A stretch of 12,707 nt of DNA, from NCBI GenBank assembly GCA_045603085.1, contig JAZULL010000001.1, forward strand, positions 1 through 12,707. The letters are read 5' to 3'. The DNA comes from SVQP01 sp045603085 (GTDB lineage Bacteria > Bacillota > Clostridia > Oscillospirales > CAG-272). Shown here piece after piece: positions 1 to 7,834 of the stretch (its first letter is position 1; each line of letters begins with the position of its first letter). Position numbers and translations under genes: made by a program. The notes beneath the pieces were generated by a model. It was not told the origin of the DNA. It saw only the letters and a program-made list of their open reading frames with translations, and searched no databases.

Positions 1-40
1 GTGATACTCCGTTAAGAGTATCACGCCAAGGGGCTTTTTT
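1..40. repeat. Terminal module of a dispersed hairpin repeat, cut by the window edge
   Basis: A 9-bp inverted repeat GTGATACTC (1-9) / GAGTATCAC (16-24) encloses a 6-nt loop. It is followed by GCCAAGGGGC and six T (35-40). The same module, differing at one loop base over the first 29 positions, occurs at 11660-11688, where it closes a long modular array and its stem is extended to 12 bp by GGC/GCC. Here the 5' GGC would lie outside the window, so more of the element probably lies to the left. The GCC/GGC pair before the T-run could make a weak terminator-like hairpin. Confidence 0.8.
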
Positions 41-44
41 ATGT

Positions 45-72
45 AAGAGTGAAGAGTGAAGAGTGAAGAGTG
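45..72. repeat. Four-copy tandem heptamer AAGAGTG
   Basis: Four perfect head-to-tail copies of AAGAGTG lie at 45-51, 52-58, 59-65 and 66-72, then decay to AATAAGA. The tract begins four bases after the T-run of the hairpin repeat at 1-40 and ends before the terminator of the minus-strand operon. It encodes nothing obvious. Similar purine-rich GAGTGAA tracts are, from memory, common in intergenic regions of gut Clostridia; function is unknown. Confidence 0.85.
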
Positions 73-85
73 AATAAGAAAGGTG

Positions 86-110
86 AAAAGCCGCCCGAGG
101 GGCGGCTTTT
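86..110 (-). terminator. Rho-independent terminator of the pth-mfd-lipoprotein operon
   Basis: A perfect 11-bp inverted repeat, AAAAGCCGCCC (86-96) and GGGCGGCTTTT (100-110), has a 3-nt loop. It starts 24 bases beyond the stop codon of the minus-strand lipoprotein gene. Because the stem carries A's on one side and T's on the other, it can terminate from either direction. It probably ends the leftward operon and shields it from transcription coming from the left. Confidence 0.85.
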
Positions 111-133
111 CTGCGTTTTATTTTGTCCGGGAA

Positions 134-2710
134 TTATTCCTCAACGGGATCAAGTGTGATCGACTGCACCAGAACGGATTCGCCGGGTTGGCAGTTATCA
201 AGGAAGTCGAAGCGGAGCTGATTGAGCATGCCGCTCCAGAAGGACTTGCCGGCAAGGTCGATGGTCACGGTGTGCCACTCGCCGTCGGCGGTCATGGTAT
301 ATTTCTGAGAAGCCGTTTCTGCGGGATCGGGATTTGCCTCTGTCAAGAAGAACATCTGGCCGATGTTCTTGGAGGTGCCGGGCTCAAGCTTGTAGGTCAG
401 CGTGACCGACTTGTACTTGGAGGTGTCGATCGCGCCTGCAATGTAAGAAAGGTAGATCAGAGGGTCTTCGCCGGTGGTGGCGGTGCACAGCAGACCGTCC
501 GCGGTCAGCTTGCAGGAGGCATTGTTGGTCGAGCCGAGCAGCTTCTGAGCGGCGGCATCGGTGAAGTCGACGTCTGCGTACGAGAATACCTTTTCGGGGG
601 CAATGACGGTGACCTTGACCTTGTAGGAGAAGGTGCCGCACTTGACCGTGATCTCGTGTGTGCCGGCCTGAACGGGGAATACCACGCCTGCGGCGTTGAC
701 AACGATCTTATCGGTGTCGCACTCGTAGGTAATACCGTGATCCGAGCTCCAGCCCTCGATCCAGGTAGCGTCGTCATAGCTGATGATCGACTTGATCTGA
801 GGATTGTAGGTCAAGGGGGAGGTCTGGTCGATGACGTAGGTGTCGGTGACGTAGGGCGCAAAGCCAACCACCGCGCCGGTGGAGTTTGGCTTATCGTAGA
901 TCTTGACGCAGATCTGCGTGATCATGCCGCGGAATTCTGCGGTGATTACGGTCTTTCCGGGGCCTTCCACGCGGAAGACCAGCCCTTCCTTGTGAGATAC
1001 GACAGCCTCGTCGTAGCCGTAGAATCTGATCTCGTCGGCGTACTCACGCAGTTTGACCCATTCGTTCTGGAAGGTGGTGCAGGCAAACAGATTTACGGTA
1101 ACGGTTTTGGCGCGCTGGGACATGCGGATGACATCGTCCTGGCGTGGAGAGATGGCAACGAATTCAAGGGATGCGGGATCACGGTTGTCGCGTGCCGTTT
1201 CTGCCTTGATGTTGGAGCCGTTTCTCTCGCTCAGATCGATCTTGTCGGTAAGGGAAAGGGTGAAATCCTGCACGCGGGTGTTCCAGACGCCCCAGCCCTC
1301 GCCGTAAGCGTAAGCCGCAAAGGTGGGCATATCGGAGGTGATATGGCCATTCTTGGTGCCGGCCATGCCTGAGTTATGGCAGTAGTGGTACACGTTCTTT
1401 TTGACGATGTCCACCAGCTCAAAGGTAATGCCGTCGTTGGATTCGTAGAAGGCAAGATAGCTGTTGGCGCTCAGACGCTCGTCGGTGCAGATGGCAAGGA
1501 ACTTGCCGTATTCCTCAACGTACTTAACGTCAAGGGAGTCGTTGGAGCCGCTGCCCACCGCAGTGCCGCGGTGCTGCATGGTAGCGGGCCAGTTTTCATC
1601 CAGCGCGTTTGCGGTGGAGACCTGCGTGGAGTGACCGCTCGCACCGGACAGGGTGTAGTACATGTAAAGTGTGCCGTTCAGCTCTACAAAGCTGATCTCG
1701 CCGTGACCCCAGAGGTTCTGAGGCTCGGAGAAGAACACGATGGGCTGCGGGTCGTCGCCGCCCCAGCCGCTGCCGTTCCACTTTTCAAAGGGACCGTCGG
1801 GATTTTCGGAGCGGGCAACGAAGATGTTGTTGTCACACATATTGGCGTTGACCGTGGAGGTGTAGCCGAGGTAATAGTAGCCGTTAAAGTAAATAACGCC
1901 GGGGTCACAGCAGGAGTAGTGATCCAGCGAGTCGGGGGTGGGCTGGAGCACACATTTTTCCTCGCTCCAGGTCTTGCCGCCGTCCTCGGAGTGCTTCCAG
2001 GAGATCCAGTCCCACTGCTCGTGGCCGCAACCGGTCATGGCGAACCATGCATCCATAGTGCCGTCCTCGTTGACGATGATGGACGCGCCGTAGCGGTAGC
2101 CGGAATCAAGAATCGAGGGAAGCTGATAGATATCGTAGCCGGTGTCGGCATCGACGGTCACGTTGATGTGTTTATCGGGATCGGGAGTAACCAGTGCGGT
2201 GTTCTGCTCCTTGAGAAGCTCCACGGATGCGGCGACCTTGCCGTCTGCACCGATCTGCTCACACAGAGCGGGGAGTGCCTCGAGCATGCCGTTTTCAATG
2301 GTAGCCGCCAGCAGCAGCTTGCTGCCGTCGCGCTTTACGCCGTAGCCGTTATAGCCGATCTTGTCAAAATCAAACTGTGCCAGCGCAGCGGCATCAAGAG
2401 ATGCGGGGCCAACGATGATCTCGCACTCTGTGCGGGCATCGGCATCGCGGTTGAGCGTCAGCGTCGTGCCGGTCTTGGCCTCGATCAGGCTGATCAGCTT
2501 CTCGGCGCACTTGCGCTCCCAGACGGTGGCGTCCGGGCTGACGTAAACGGTATAGCTTGCAATGGAATCGGGATCTGCGGGGGTTTCGACAGAGGGCTCG
2601 GTGGTGGGATCCTCGGTGGATTGGTCACCGGTGTTGCCGTTTTGGCAGGCAACCAAACACAGCATCAGGAAAAGGCACGCGAGCAGGGAAAGAATCTTTG
2701 CTGTTTTCAT
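134..2710 (-). CDS. Large surface lipoprotein with sialidase/GH43-like beta-propeller, Ig-like and C-terminal beta domains
   Basis: This is an 858-aa predicted extracellular lipoprotein. The signal peptide ends in lipobox LVAC (Cys22), followed by a Thr/Glu/Pro/Asp-rich linker to about residue 50. Residues 50-170 resemble the small alpha/beta domain in front of many glycoside hydrolases (GH20/GH67 N-terminal type). Residues 195-480 look like a beta-propeller: an Asp-box SEDGGKTW (241-248) of the sialidase type, plus a GH43/GH32-like phrase around 269-284 (DPGVIYFNGYYYLGY). About 640-702 looks like a bacterial Ig-like domain, and 703-858 like a jelly-roll carbohydrate-binding domain. I cannot name the substrate or confirm catalytic residues, so it may bind rather than cleave glycans. 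The start is supported by AGAGGA about 9 nt upstream. The stop codon of the upstream foldase gene overlaps this ribosome binding site region (13-bp gap), so the two are probably co-transcribed. Surface location is well supported; enzymatic role is inference. Confidence 0.85.
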   Translation of the reverse strand: MKTAKILSLLACLFLMLCLVACQNGNTGDQSTEDPTTEPSVETPADPDSIASYTVYVSPDATVWERKCAEKLISLIEAKTGTTLTLNRDADARTECEIIVGPASLDAAALAQFDFDKIGYNGYGVKRDGSKLLLAATIENGMLEALPALCEQIGADGKVAASVELLKEQNTALVTPDPDKHINVTVDADTGYDIYQLPSILDSGYRYGASIIVNEDGTMDAWFAMTGCGHEQWDWISWKHSEDGGKTWSEEKCVLQPTPDSLDHYSCCDPGVIYFNGYYYLGYTSTVNANMCDNNIFVARSENPDGPFEKWNGSGWGGDDPQPIVFFSEPQNLWGHGEISFVELNGTLYMYYTLSGASGHSTQVSTANALDENWPATMQHRGTAVGSGSNDSLDVKYVEEYGKFLAICTDERLSANSYLAFYESNDGITFELVDIVKKNVYHYCHNSGMAGTKNGHITSDMPTFAAYAYGEGWGVWNTRVQDFTLSLTDKIDLSERNGSNIKAETARDNRDPASLEFVAISPRQDDVIRMSQRAKTVTVNLFACTTFQNEWVKLREYADEIRFYGYDEAVVSHKEGLVFRVEGPGKTVITAEFRGMITQICVKIYDKPNSTGAVVGFAPYVTDTYVIDQTSPLTYNPQIKSIISYDDATWIEGWSSDHGITYECDTDKIVVNAAGVVFPVQAGTHEITVKCGTFSYKVKVTVIAPEKVFSYADVDFTDAAAQKLLGSTNNASCKLTADGLLCTATTGEDPLIYLSYIAGAIDTSKYKSVTLTYKLEPGTSKNIGQMFFLTEANPDPAETASQKYTMTADGEWHTVTIDLAGKSFWSGMLNQLRFDFLDNCQPGESVLVQSITLDPVEE

Positions 2711-2723
2711 GTCTTTTTTCCTC

Positions 2724-4037
2724 TCAATAATAGAAATTGGTTCCGAGCTCCTTCATGGGAGGCACGGTGGCAAGGACGTCCTCGTCCACGGTGACCTTCT
2801 CCATATAGGGTTGGCAAAGCGTCATAAACATGGTGTCGATCAGGCCCTCTTCAAAGCCCTCGAACCAGTCGCTGTTTTTCTCTTCTGCATAAGCACCCTC
2901 GGGCAGGGGGTATTTCATGATCACGTGGTAGCCGTAGTCCGAGGTGACGATGGCGGTCTGTCCGACCTCCATTTTGTCCAGCTGCTCAACGATGTCCTTA
3001 AGGTAGGGGTAATTTGCATAATTGGAGGGGTCGTTGTAAAGGAAGTAGCCGTTTTCGTATGTCTGTGCATCCTCGTCCTCACCGCGGGATTCCATGAGCA
3101 GCTCAAAGGCGGCAAATTCGCCGTCCGGGATCTTTTCCTTGACCTCGCGGGCCTCCTTTTCGATCTTTGCAAGCTCCTCCTTGGTGTAGTCGACGACAAC
3201 GGGTTGGCCGTTCTTGTCAAACACCATGGCGGTGGTGCCGTTCTCCTCGTCGTAGGCGATCTTTCCGTCCTCCTTGAAATAGACCTCGTAGCCGTACTTG
3301 TCCTTGATGACGTTGCCGAATTCATCCTTGCGGGTTGTGCCGTTTTCGGTATCGTAGCAGATCATCTGATTGCCAAGGGAGTTCTTGGTGAAGTAGATCT
3401 CGTCGCCGTTTTCGTCCAGCTCAACCTCGTAGTAGTAGGAGGCAAGGAAGACCTGCTTGAAGCGCACGTAATGCTCCTGATAGTATTCCTCTTGCACGTT
3501 AGCGGCGATCTTGGAGGCGTCCTGGCCGTACAGATGCGCCTTAAGCGCGGCGATCTTGGCTTCCATGATATAAGCGTCGCGCAGGATGTCGCAGTTGACA
3601 CCGTATTCTGCCAGTACCTGATTGAACGCAGTCTTGGAGCCGTCGCCGTCGTAGTCGATAAACTCGGCGATCTCTGCGTCGATGGCATCGACGGTGGCAT
3701 CCGGCAGGGTCAGACCGTACACCTCATCAAACAGATATGCACCGATGACGTAGGTTTTGGCGTTTTCCAGAATGGTCAGGCGGAAGTAGTCGTTGTAGGT
3801 AGAGCCGTTCTTGTCCACCACAGTGGTCCAGAAGCTGTCGCTGTCCACCTGATACTGCGCCTTGGCCAGCGTGCCCTTCATACGGGTCAGCATCAGCTCG
3901 TAGATATTGACCGAGAGCGTGGTGCCCTCCAATGACAGCAGCGTCTTTCCGTGCTTGCCGGAGCAGCCCGCAAATGCGCCCAGGCACATCACTGCGGCCA
4001 GCACCAATACAAGTAATTTTACTCTATACTGTTTCAT
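2724..4037 (-). CDS. PrsA/SurA-like peptidyl-prolyl isomerase lipoprotein with an inserted beta-rich segment
   Basis: This is a 437-aa extracytoplasmic foldase-type lipoprotein. An in-frame ATG exists at 4079, but the start at 4037 is preferred: AAAGGAA lies about 6-9 nt before it and the residue directly opens a signal peptide (MKQYRVKLL). The lipobox is FAGC (Cys25). Helical SurA-N/trigger-factor-like sequence fills about 40-190. A parvulin-like domain starts at RFKQVFLA (192-199) and ends with GYHVIMKY (369-376). Between the first strand and the following helix (KEELAKIEKEA, from about 286) sit about 80 residues (205-284) rich in Asp-x-x-Gly turns. The first conserved parvulin His (HILV motif) appears replaced (KQVF), while the C-terminal GYH is kept, so chaperone activity may matter more than isomerase activity. 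It follows mfd by 42 bp, a common arrangement in Clostridia, and is 13 bp from the next lipoprotein gene. Confidence 0.85.
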   Translation of the reverse strand: MKQYRVKLLVLVLAAVMCLGAFAGCSGKHGKTLLSLEGTTLSVNIYELMLTRMKGTLAKAQYQVDSDSFWTTVVDKNGSTYNDYFRLTILENAKTYVIGAYLFDEVYGLTLPDATVDAIDAEIAEFIDYDGDGSKTAFNQVLAEYGVNCDILRDAYIMEAKIAALKAHLYGQDASKIAANVQEEYYQEHYVRFKQVFLASYYYEVELDENGDEIYFTKNSLGNQMICYDTENGTTRKDEFGNVIKDKYGYEVYFKEDGKIAYDEENGTTAMVFDKNGQPVVVDYTKEELAKIEKEAREVKEKIPDGEFAAFELLMESRGEDEDAQTYENGYFLYNDPSNYANYPYLKDIVEQLDKMEVGQTAIVTSDYGYHVIMKYPLPEGAYAEEKNSDWFEGFEEGLIDTMFMTLCQPYMEKVTVDEDVLATVPPMKELGTNFYY

Positions 4038-4067
4038 AGTAAAGTTCCTTTTCATTATGATAATACC

Positions 4068-4096
4068 ATTATATCGCATTCACTCGTCGGATTGTT
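4068..4096 (-). promoter_or_regulatory. Possible internal promoter for the foldase and lipoprotein genes
   Basis: A perfect TATAAT (minus strand, 4073-4068) lies 30 bp upstream of the foldase start, in the gap after mfd. The hexamer 17 bp upstream (AACAAT, 4096-4091, inside the end of mfd) is a poor -35, and there is no properly spaced extended -10 TG. It would let the two envelope genes be expressed without pth-mfd. Weak evidence. Confidence 0.3.
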
Positions 4097-7000
4097 TGCT
4101 AAGTTCCGTATATTTTACAAACATTTTATGAATAAGACGCAGTGCATTCTCCTTTTCCTTGAGGCGGAGCACCAGATGCGGCTCACCCGACAGCACCATC
4201 TTGAGTCTGCCGCCCAGCATGCGCGAAAGGTCGGCCCAGATCTCGTATTTGAAGTGGTTGGGGTAGATGGCCACCGTGCCACCGTCCTGACGGATCTGAC
4301 GGATATCGCAGGCCGCGCCCTCGGCGCGGATGAGCGCCACGTAAAGCAGGTTCTCGGCCTGCACGGGCAAATCACCGTAGCGGTCGAGCAGCTCGTCGGC
4401 AATGTCGTCGCGGTCGTATTCGGTTTCAATGAGTGCAATTCGTTTATAGAGTGCCATGCGCTGGCCGGGATAGCGCACGTAGGAATCGGGCAGGTATGCG
4501 TCGTAGTCCAGCGAGACCGTGCATTCCGGCTTTTGCTCGATCACCTCGCCCTTTTCCTCCAGTACCGCATTCTTGAGCAGCTTGATATACATGTCGTAGC
4601 CGACCGCGTCAAGGTGGCCGTGCTGCTCCGCGCCAAGGAGGTTGCCTGCGCCGCGGATCTCCATATCGCGCAGGGCGATCTTGAAGCCCGCACCAAACTC
4701 GGCGTAGTCCTTGATGGCCTCCAGACGCTTTTGCGCGATCTCGGGAAGGGCACGGTTCACGGGATAGGTGAAGTAGGCGTAAGCGCGGCGCGCGCTGCGG
4801 CCGATGCGTCCGCGAAGCTGATGCAGCTGGGAAAGTCCCAGACGGTGCGCGTTGTCCACGATCAAGGTGTTGGCGTTGGGCACGTCCACACCGGTCTCAA
4901 TGATGGTGGTGCAGACCAGGATGTCGATCTCGCCGCGGATCATCTTTTCCCAGATGTCCTCAAGCGTTTCCTTGTCCATCTTGCCGTGCGCAACCGTGAT
5001 ACGTGCGTCGGGCAGCTGCTTTGCAAGCTCGGCGGCAATGCCGTCAATGCTTTCCACAAAGTTGTGCAGGTAGAAGACCTGACCGCCGCGGCGAAGCTCC
5101 TTGCGAATGGCCTCCAGCGTGATCAGCGGATCGTGCTCCAGCACGTAGGTCTGCACCGGCAGACGGTTGCCGGGGGCTTGATCGAGGATCGAGATATCGC
5201 GAATGCCGCCCATGGCCATGTTGAGCGTGCGGGGAATGGGGGTTGCGGACAGCGAGAGCACGTCAATGTTGCCCGACAGCTGCTTGAGCTTTTCCTTTTG
5301 CGCCACACCAAATCGCTGCTCCTCGTCTACAATCAGAAGACCGAGATCCTTGAATCTGACGTCCTTGCCCAAGAGGCGATGCGTACCGATGATAATGTCA
5401 AGGTCTCCGCGCTCAAGGCGGCGCAGAATCTGCTCCTGCTGCTTGGGGGTGCGGAAGCGCGAGATCATATCAATGTTGACGCCAAAGGCGCGCATGCGCG
5501 CGGTGGCGGTCTGGAAATGCTGGAGTGCGAGAATGGTGGTGGGGACTAAGATGGCCACCTGCTTGCCGCCCATGACAGCCTTGTAGGCCGCGCGGAAGGC
5601 AACCTCGGTTTTGCCGTAGCCAACGTCGCCGCACAGAAGTCTGTCCATGGGAACAGCCTTTTCCATGTCGCGCTTGATGTCCTCGACCGCGTCGGGCTGA
5701 CTTTCGGTTTCGTTGTAAGCAAAGGCGGCTTCAAAATCGCGCTGGAAATCCTCGTCGGGTGGGAAGGCGTGGCCTTTTACGCGCATACGGGTGGCGTACA
5801 GCTGGATGAGCTCCTTGGCCATGTCCTTGACGGCGGCCTTGGCGCGGGTCTTGGCCTTCTGCCAACCGTCCGTGCCGAATTTGGATAGCTTGACCGTGCC
5901 GTCGTCGGCGCGCGCGCCGATGTATTTGGACACCATATCCAGCTTTTCGACGGGAATATATAGCTTGTCGGCCCCCGCATATTTGATGCCGATATAGTCG
6001 CGTTTTGCGCCCGAGGTGCTCAGCGTTTCAATGCCGGTGTAAATACCGATACCGTAGGTCTCGTGTACCACGTAGTCGCCCTCGGTCAGATCGGCGTATG
6101 AGAGAATGGCGGCCGTGCCCTCGCGCTGCTTTTTCTTGCGCGTCGGCCCCTTCTGTACCGAAAGCGTGGCGGTCTTGCCGTCGGGATTGGTGGAGAGCAG
6201 AGCGATACGGGGCGTGAACAGCTCGTAGCCGAACAAAAAGCTGCGCCATACGATTGTGACCTCATCCTTTTTCAGGTCGGCCGCACTCAGGGGGCGCTTG
6301 GCGGATTCCACCGCGGTGTCAAAGCCGTGCTCGGAAAGCATCTCGGCAAGATTCTTGGCGGCGGTCTCGTTCTCGGTCATGACCGCCGTGCGGTAGCCGC
6401 CGCGCATGTATCCGGTCAGGTCCTCGCAAAGCAGCTGGAAATTCTCGGCATACGACACCATGTGACGGGTGCGGAAGCCGAAAATGCCGCCCAGTCGCTT
6501 GCCGGACATGCCGTAGGAAAGGGAATCGGCGTGTACCGTCACGCCCGCATCCAGAAAACGCTCGAATTCCACGGGGGCTTTCTGATATTCGGCAAAGGCC
6601 TGGGAGATCGTGCCGGATTCCATCAGCTCGGTCACGGTCAGATCCATCTGACGCGCCGAGGCCTTGAGGCGGTCGTTCACGGCAGAGGTCGAGCGGACTA
6701 AGATCAGCGGCTTGCGCGTGAAATAGTCGGTCAGCGAAGCGCGCTCGGGATAGATCAGGGAAATATATTTGTCAATGAAATGAAGCTCGGAAAGGCCGTC
6801 GGCCTCGCCCGTGCCAAGCTTTGCAAGCTCGGCGGAAAGCGTTGCCCTTGCGTCGTCGTCGCGGCAGGTGCGGAGCTTGTCCTTGATGGCCTTGGTCATA
6901 GCCGCGCGCGCCGCTGCATTGCAAAGGATCTCGCGAGCGGGGGGAATGGTGGCCGCGCTGATGGAGGTCACGGTGCGCTGGGTGTCAATGTCAAAGAACA

Positions 7001-7664
7001 CCATGCGGTCGATCTCGTCGTCAAAGAGCTCAATGCGCAAGGGGTGAGAGCCGCCCAGCTCTTTGCCGTCCTCGTCGATAAAGGTGCCCATGGGCGGGTA
7101 GATGTCGATGATGCCGCCGCGGCGGGCAAACTGACCTGCGCCGTCCACCATATCCACGCGGGTGTAGCCGGCCTCGACCAGACGGCGGGAGAGATCGTCG
7201 GGGTCAATGCGAGTGTCAAAATCCAGTGAGAGCGTGGCGTCCTGCAGACGCTGTGCGGGAATGGTGTAGCCTAACATAGCGTCGGGGGTGGTAACGACCG
7301 CGTCAAAAGCCCCCGAAAGAATGCCGGACAGAACGCGAATGCGCTCGTGCTCGTATTCATGCGAGGCGGAAATGTTATAAAAGGTAAGATCGCGGACGGG
7401 ATAGAATGCGGCGGTAATGCCAAAGAGCGCCAGCATGTCCCCCACGCGCAGACACTCCTTTTCCTCGGGGCAAACGATCAGCGCAGGGGAAGGGGAGAGG
7501 GCTGCGGTGTCCTGCAGAAGCGAGACGGTAAAGGCGTCGCAAGCACCCTCGCAAAGCCCGTTGGCGAGCATGGGGAGAGATTTGTCGCGAAAGCCGCGCT
7601 TGACGGCAGCAAGCAGCTGCGAGTATTCGCCATCCTGACGGATGGCATCGGTGAGTAAGTTCAT
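4080..7664 (-). CDS. mfd: Transcription-repair coupling factor Mfd
   Basis: This is a 1194-aa cytoplasmic DNA translocase (E. coli about 1148, B. subtilis about 1177). By family knowledge it pushes stalled RNA polymerase off DNA lesions and recruits UvrA/UvrB for nucleotide excision repair. The N-terminal UvrB-like region is at about 1-350. The RNA-polymerase-interacting CarD-like domain starts near 523 (YADLTEGDYVVHETYGIG). The RecG-like helicase core has Walker A GDVGYGKT (679-686), DEEQ box (780-783), motif III SATPIPRT and motif VI QLRGRIGRS near 950, with an intact TTIIETGVDVPNAN segment before it. A C-terminal regulatory domain follows. The start is supported by AAGGAT 5-6 nt upstream. 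It sits downstream of pth, separated by a 170-bp gap containing repeats. The sporulation genes fin and spoVT, which flank mfd in Bacillus, are absent here. No truncation seen. Confidence 0.98.
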   Translation of the reverse strand: MNLLTDAIRQDGEYSQLLAAVKRGFRDKSLPMLANGLCEGACDAFTVSLLQDTAALSPSPALIVCPEEKECLRVGDMLALFGITAAFYPVRDLTFYNISASHEYEHERIRVLSGILSGAFDAVVTTPDAMLGYTIPAQRLQDATLSLDFDTRIDPDDLSRRLVEAGYTRVDMVDGAGQFARRGGIIDIYPPMGTFIDEDGKELGGSHPLRIELFDDEIDRMVFFDIDTQRTVTSISAATIPPAREILCNAAARAAMTKAIKDKLRTCRDDDARATLSAELAKLGTGEADGLSELHFIDKYISLIYPERASLTDYFTRKPLILVRSTSAVNDRLKASARQMDLTVTELMESGTISQAFAEYQKAPVEFERFLDAGVTVHADSLSYGMSGKRLGGIFGFRTRHMVSYAENFQLLCEDLTGYMRGGYRTAVMTENETAAKNLAEMLSEHGFDTAVESAKRPLSAADLKKDEVTIVWRSFLFGYELFTPRIALLSTNPDGKTATLSVQKGPTRKKKQREGTAAILSYADLTEGDYVVHETYGIGIYTGIETLSTSGAKRDYIGIKYAGADKLYIPVEKLDMVSKYIGARADDGTVKLSKFGTDGWQKAKTRAKAAVKDMAKELIQLYATRMRVKGHAFPPDEDFQRDFEAAFAYNETESQPDAVEDIKRDMEKAVPMDRLLCGDVGYGKTEVAFRAAYKAVMGGKQVAILVPTTILALQHFQTATARMRAFGVNIDMISRFRTPKQQEQILRRLERGDLDIIIGTHRLLGKDVRFKDLGLLIVDEEQRFGVAQKEKLKQLSGNIDVLSLSATPIPRTLNMAMGGIRDISILDQAPGNRLPVQTYVLEHDPLITLEAIRKELRRGGQVFYLHNFVESIDGIAAELAKQLPDARITVAHGKMDKETLEDIWEKMIRGEIDILVCTTIIETGVDVPNANTLIVDNAHRLGLSQLHQLRGRIGRSARRAYAYFTYPVNRALPEIAQKRLEAIKDYAEFGAGFKIALRDMEIRGAGNLLGAEQHGHLDAVGYDMYIKLLKNAVLEEKGEVIEQKPECTVSLDYDAYLPDSYVRYPGQRMALYKRIALIETEYDRDDIADELLDRYGDLPVQAENLLYVALIRAEGAACDIRQIRQDGGTVAIYPNHFKYEIWADLSRMLGGRLKMVLSGEPHLVLRLKEKENALRLIHKMFVKYTELSKQSDE

Positions 7665-7713
7665 GGTTTATCCTTTATGGCTGTGGTTGAGTTTCAAGGT
7701 TCGATTAAGTAAC

Positions 7714-7736
7714 ACGGGGCGGAAGCATTCGCCCGT
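7714..7736. repeat. Small imperfect hairpin in the pth-mfd gap
   Basis: ACGGGGCG (7714-7721) and CGCCCGT (7730-7736) are complementary with one bulged G, leaving an 8-nt loop. There is no adjoining T-run, so it is not a classical terminator. It lies 50 bp before the mfd start and may be part of the same intergenic repeat unit as the palindrome at 7782-7804. Confidence 0.5.
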
Positions 7737-7766
7737 AGATCCCGCGCCGTGCGCGCCCCCCCTTGG

Positions 7767-7820
7767 GTCGGGTTCGACTTCGCAAACAATACTCAATTGT
7801 TTGCTTCGCTCGGGATGACA
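7767..7820. repeat. Intergenic palindromic repeat between pth and mfd
   Basis: A perfect 9-bp inverted repeat GCAAACAAT (7782-7790) / ATTGTTTGC (7796-7804) with loop ACTCA is flanked on both sides by TTC and by C/G-rich ends. On the minus strand it begins TGTCATCCCGAGCGAAGC, a string I recognise from widely dispersed intergenic repeats in many bacterial genomes (TGTCAT-CC-GAGCGAAG type). A G-run (CCCCCCC on the plus strand, 7756-7762) lies beside it. It sits inside the transcript joining pth to mfd and could act as an RNA processing or partial termination site; no T-run is present. Confidence 0.6.
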
Positions 7821-7834
7821 CGGGCCGCGGGCAA

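Noticed and set aside
83..2794. Long plus-strand open frames (83-1372 and 1376-2794) opposite the propeller lipoprotein
   Set aside because: The products are Gly/Val/Ala/Leu-rich shadows without motifs, while the minus strand encodes a lipoprotein with signal peptide, lipobox and Asp-box.
4038..4079. Upstream in-frame start for the foldase at 4079
   Set aside because: It would put a polar stretch before the signal peptide and lies upstream of the candidate -10 box. AAAGGAA precedes the ATG at 4037.
2562..5549. Plus-strand open frames 2562-3935 and 4092-5549
   Set aside because: They are antisense shadows of the foldase and mfd genes. They have no recognisable domains and the reverse strand has unmistakable Mfd motifs.
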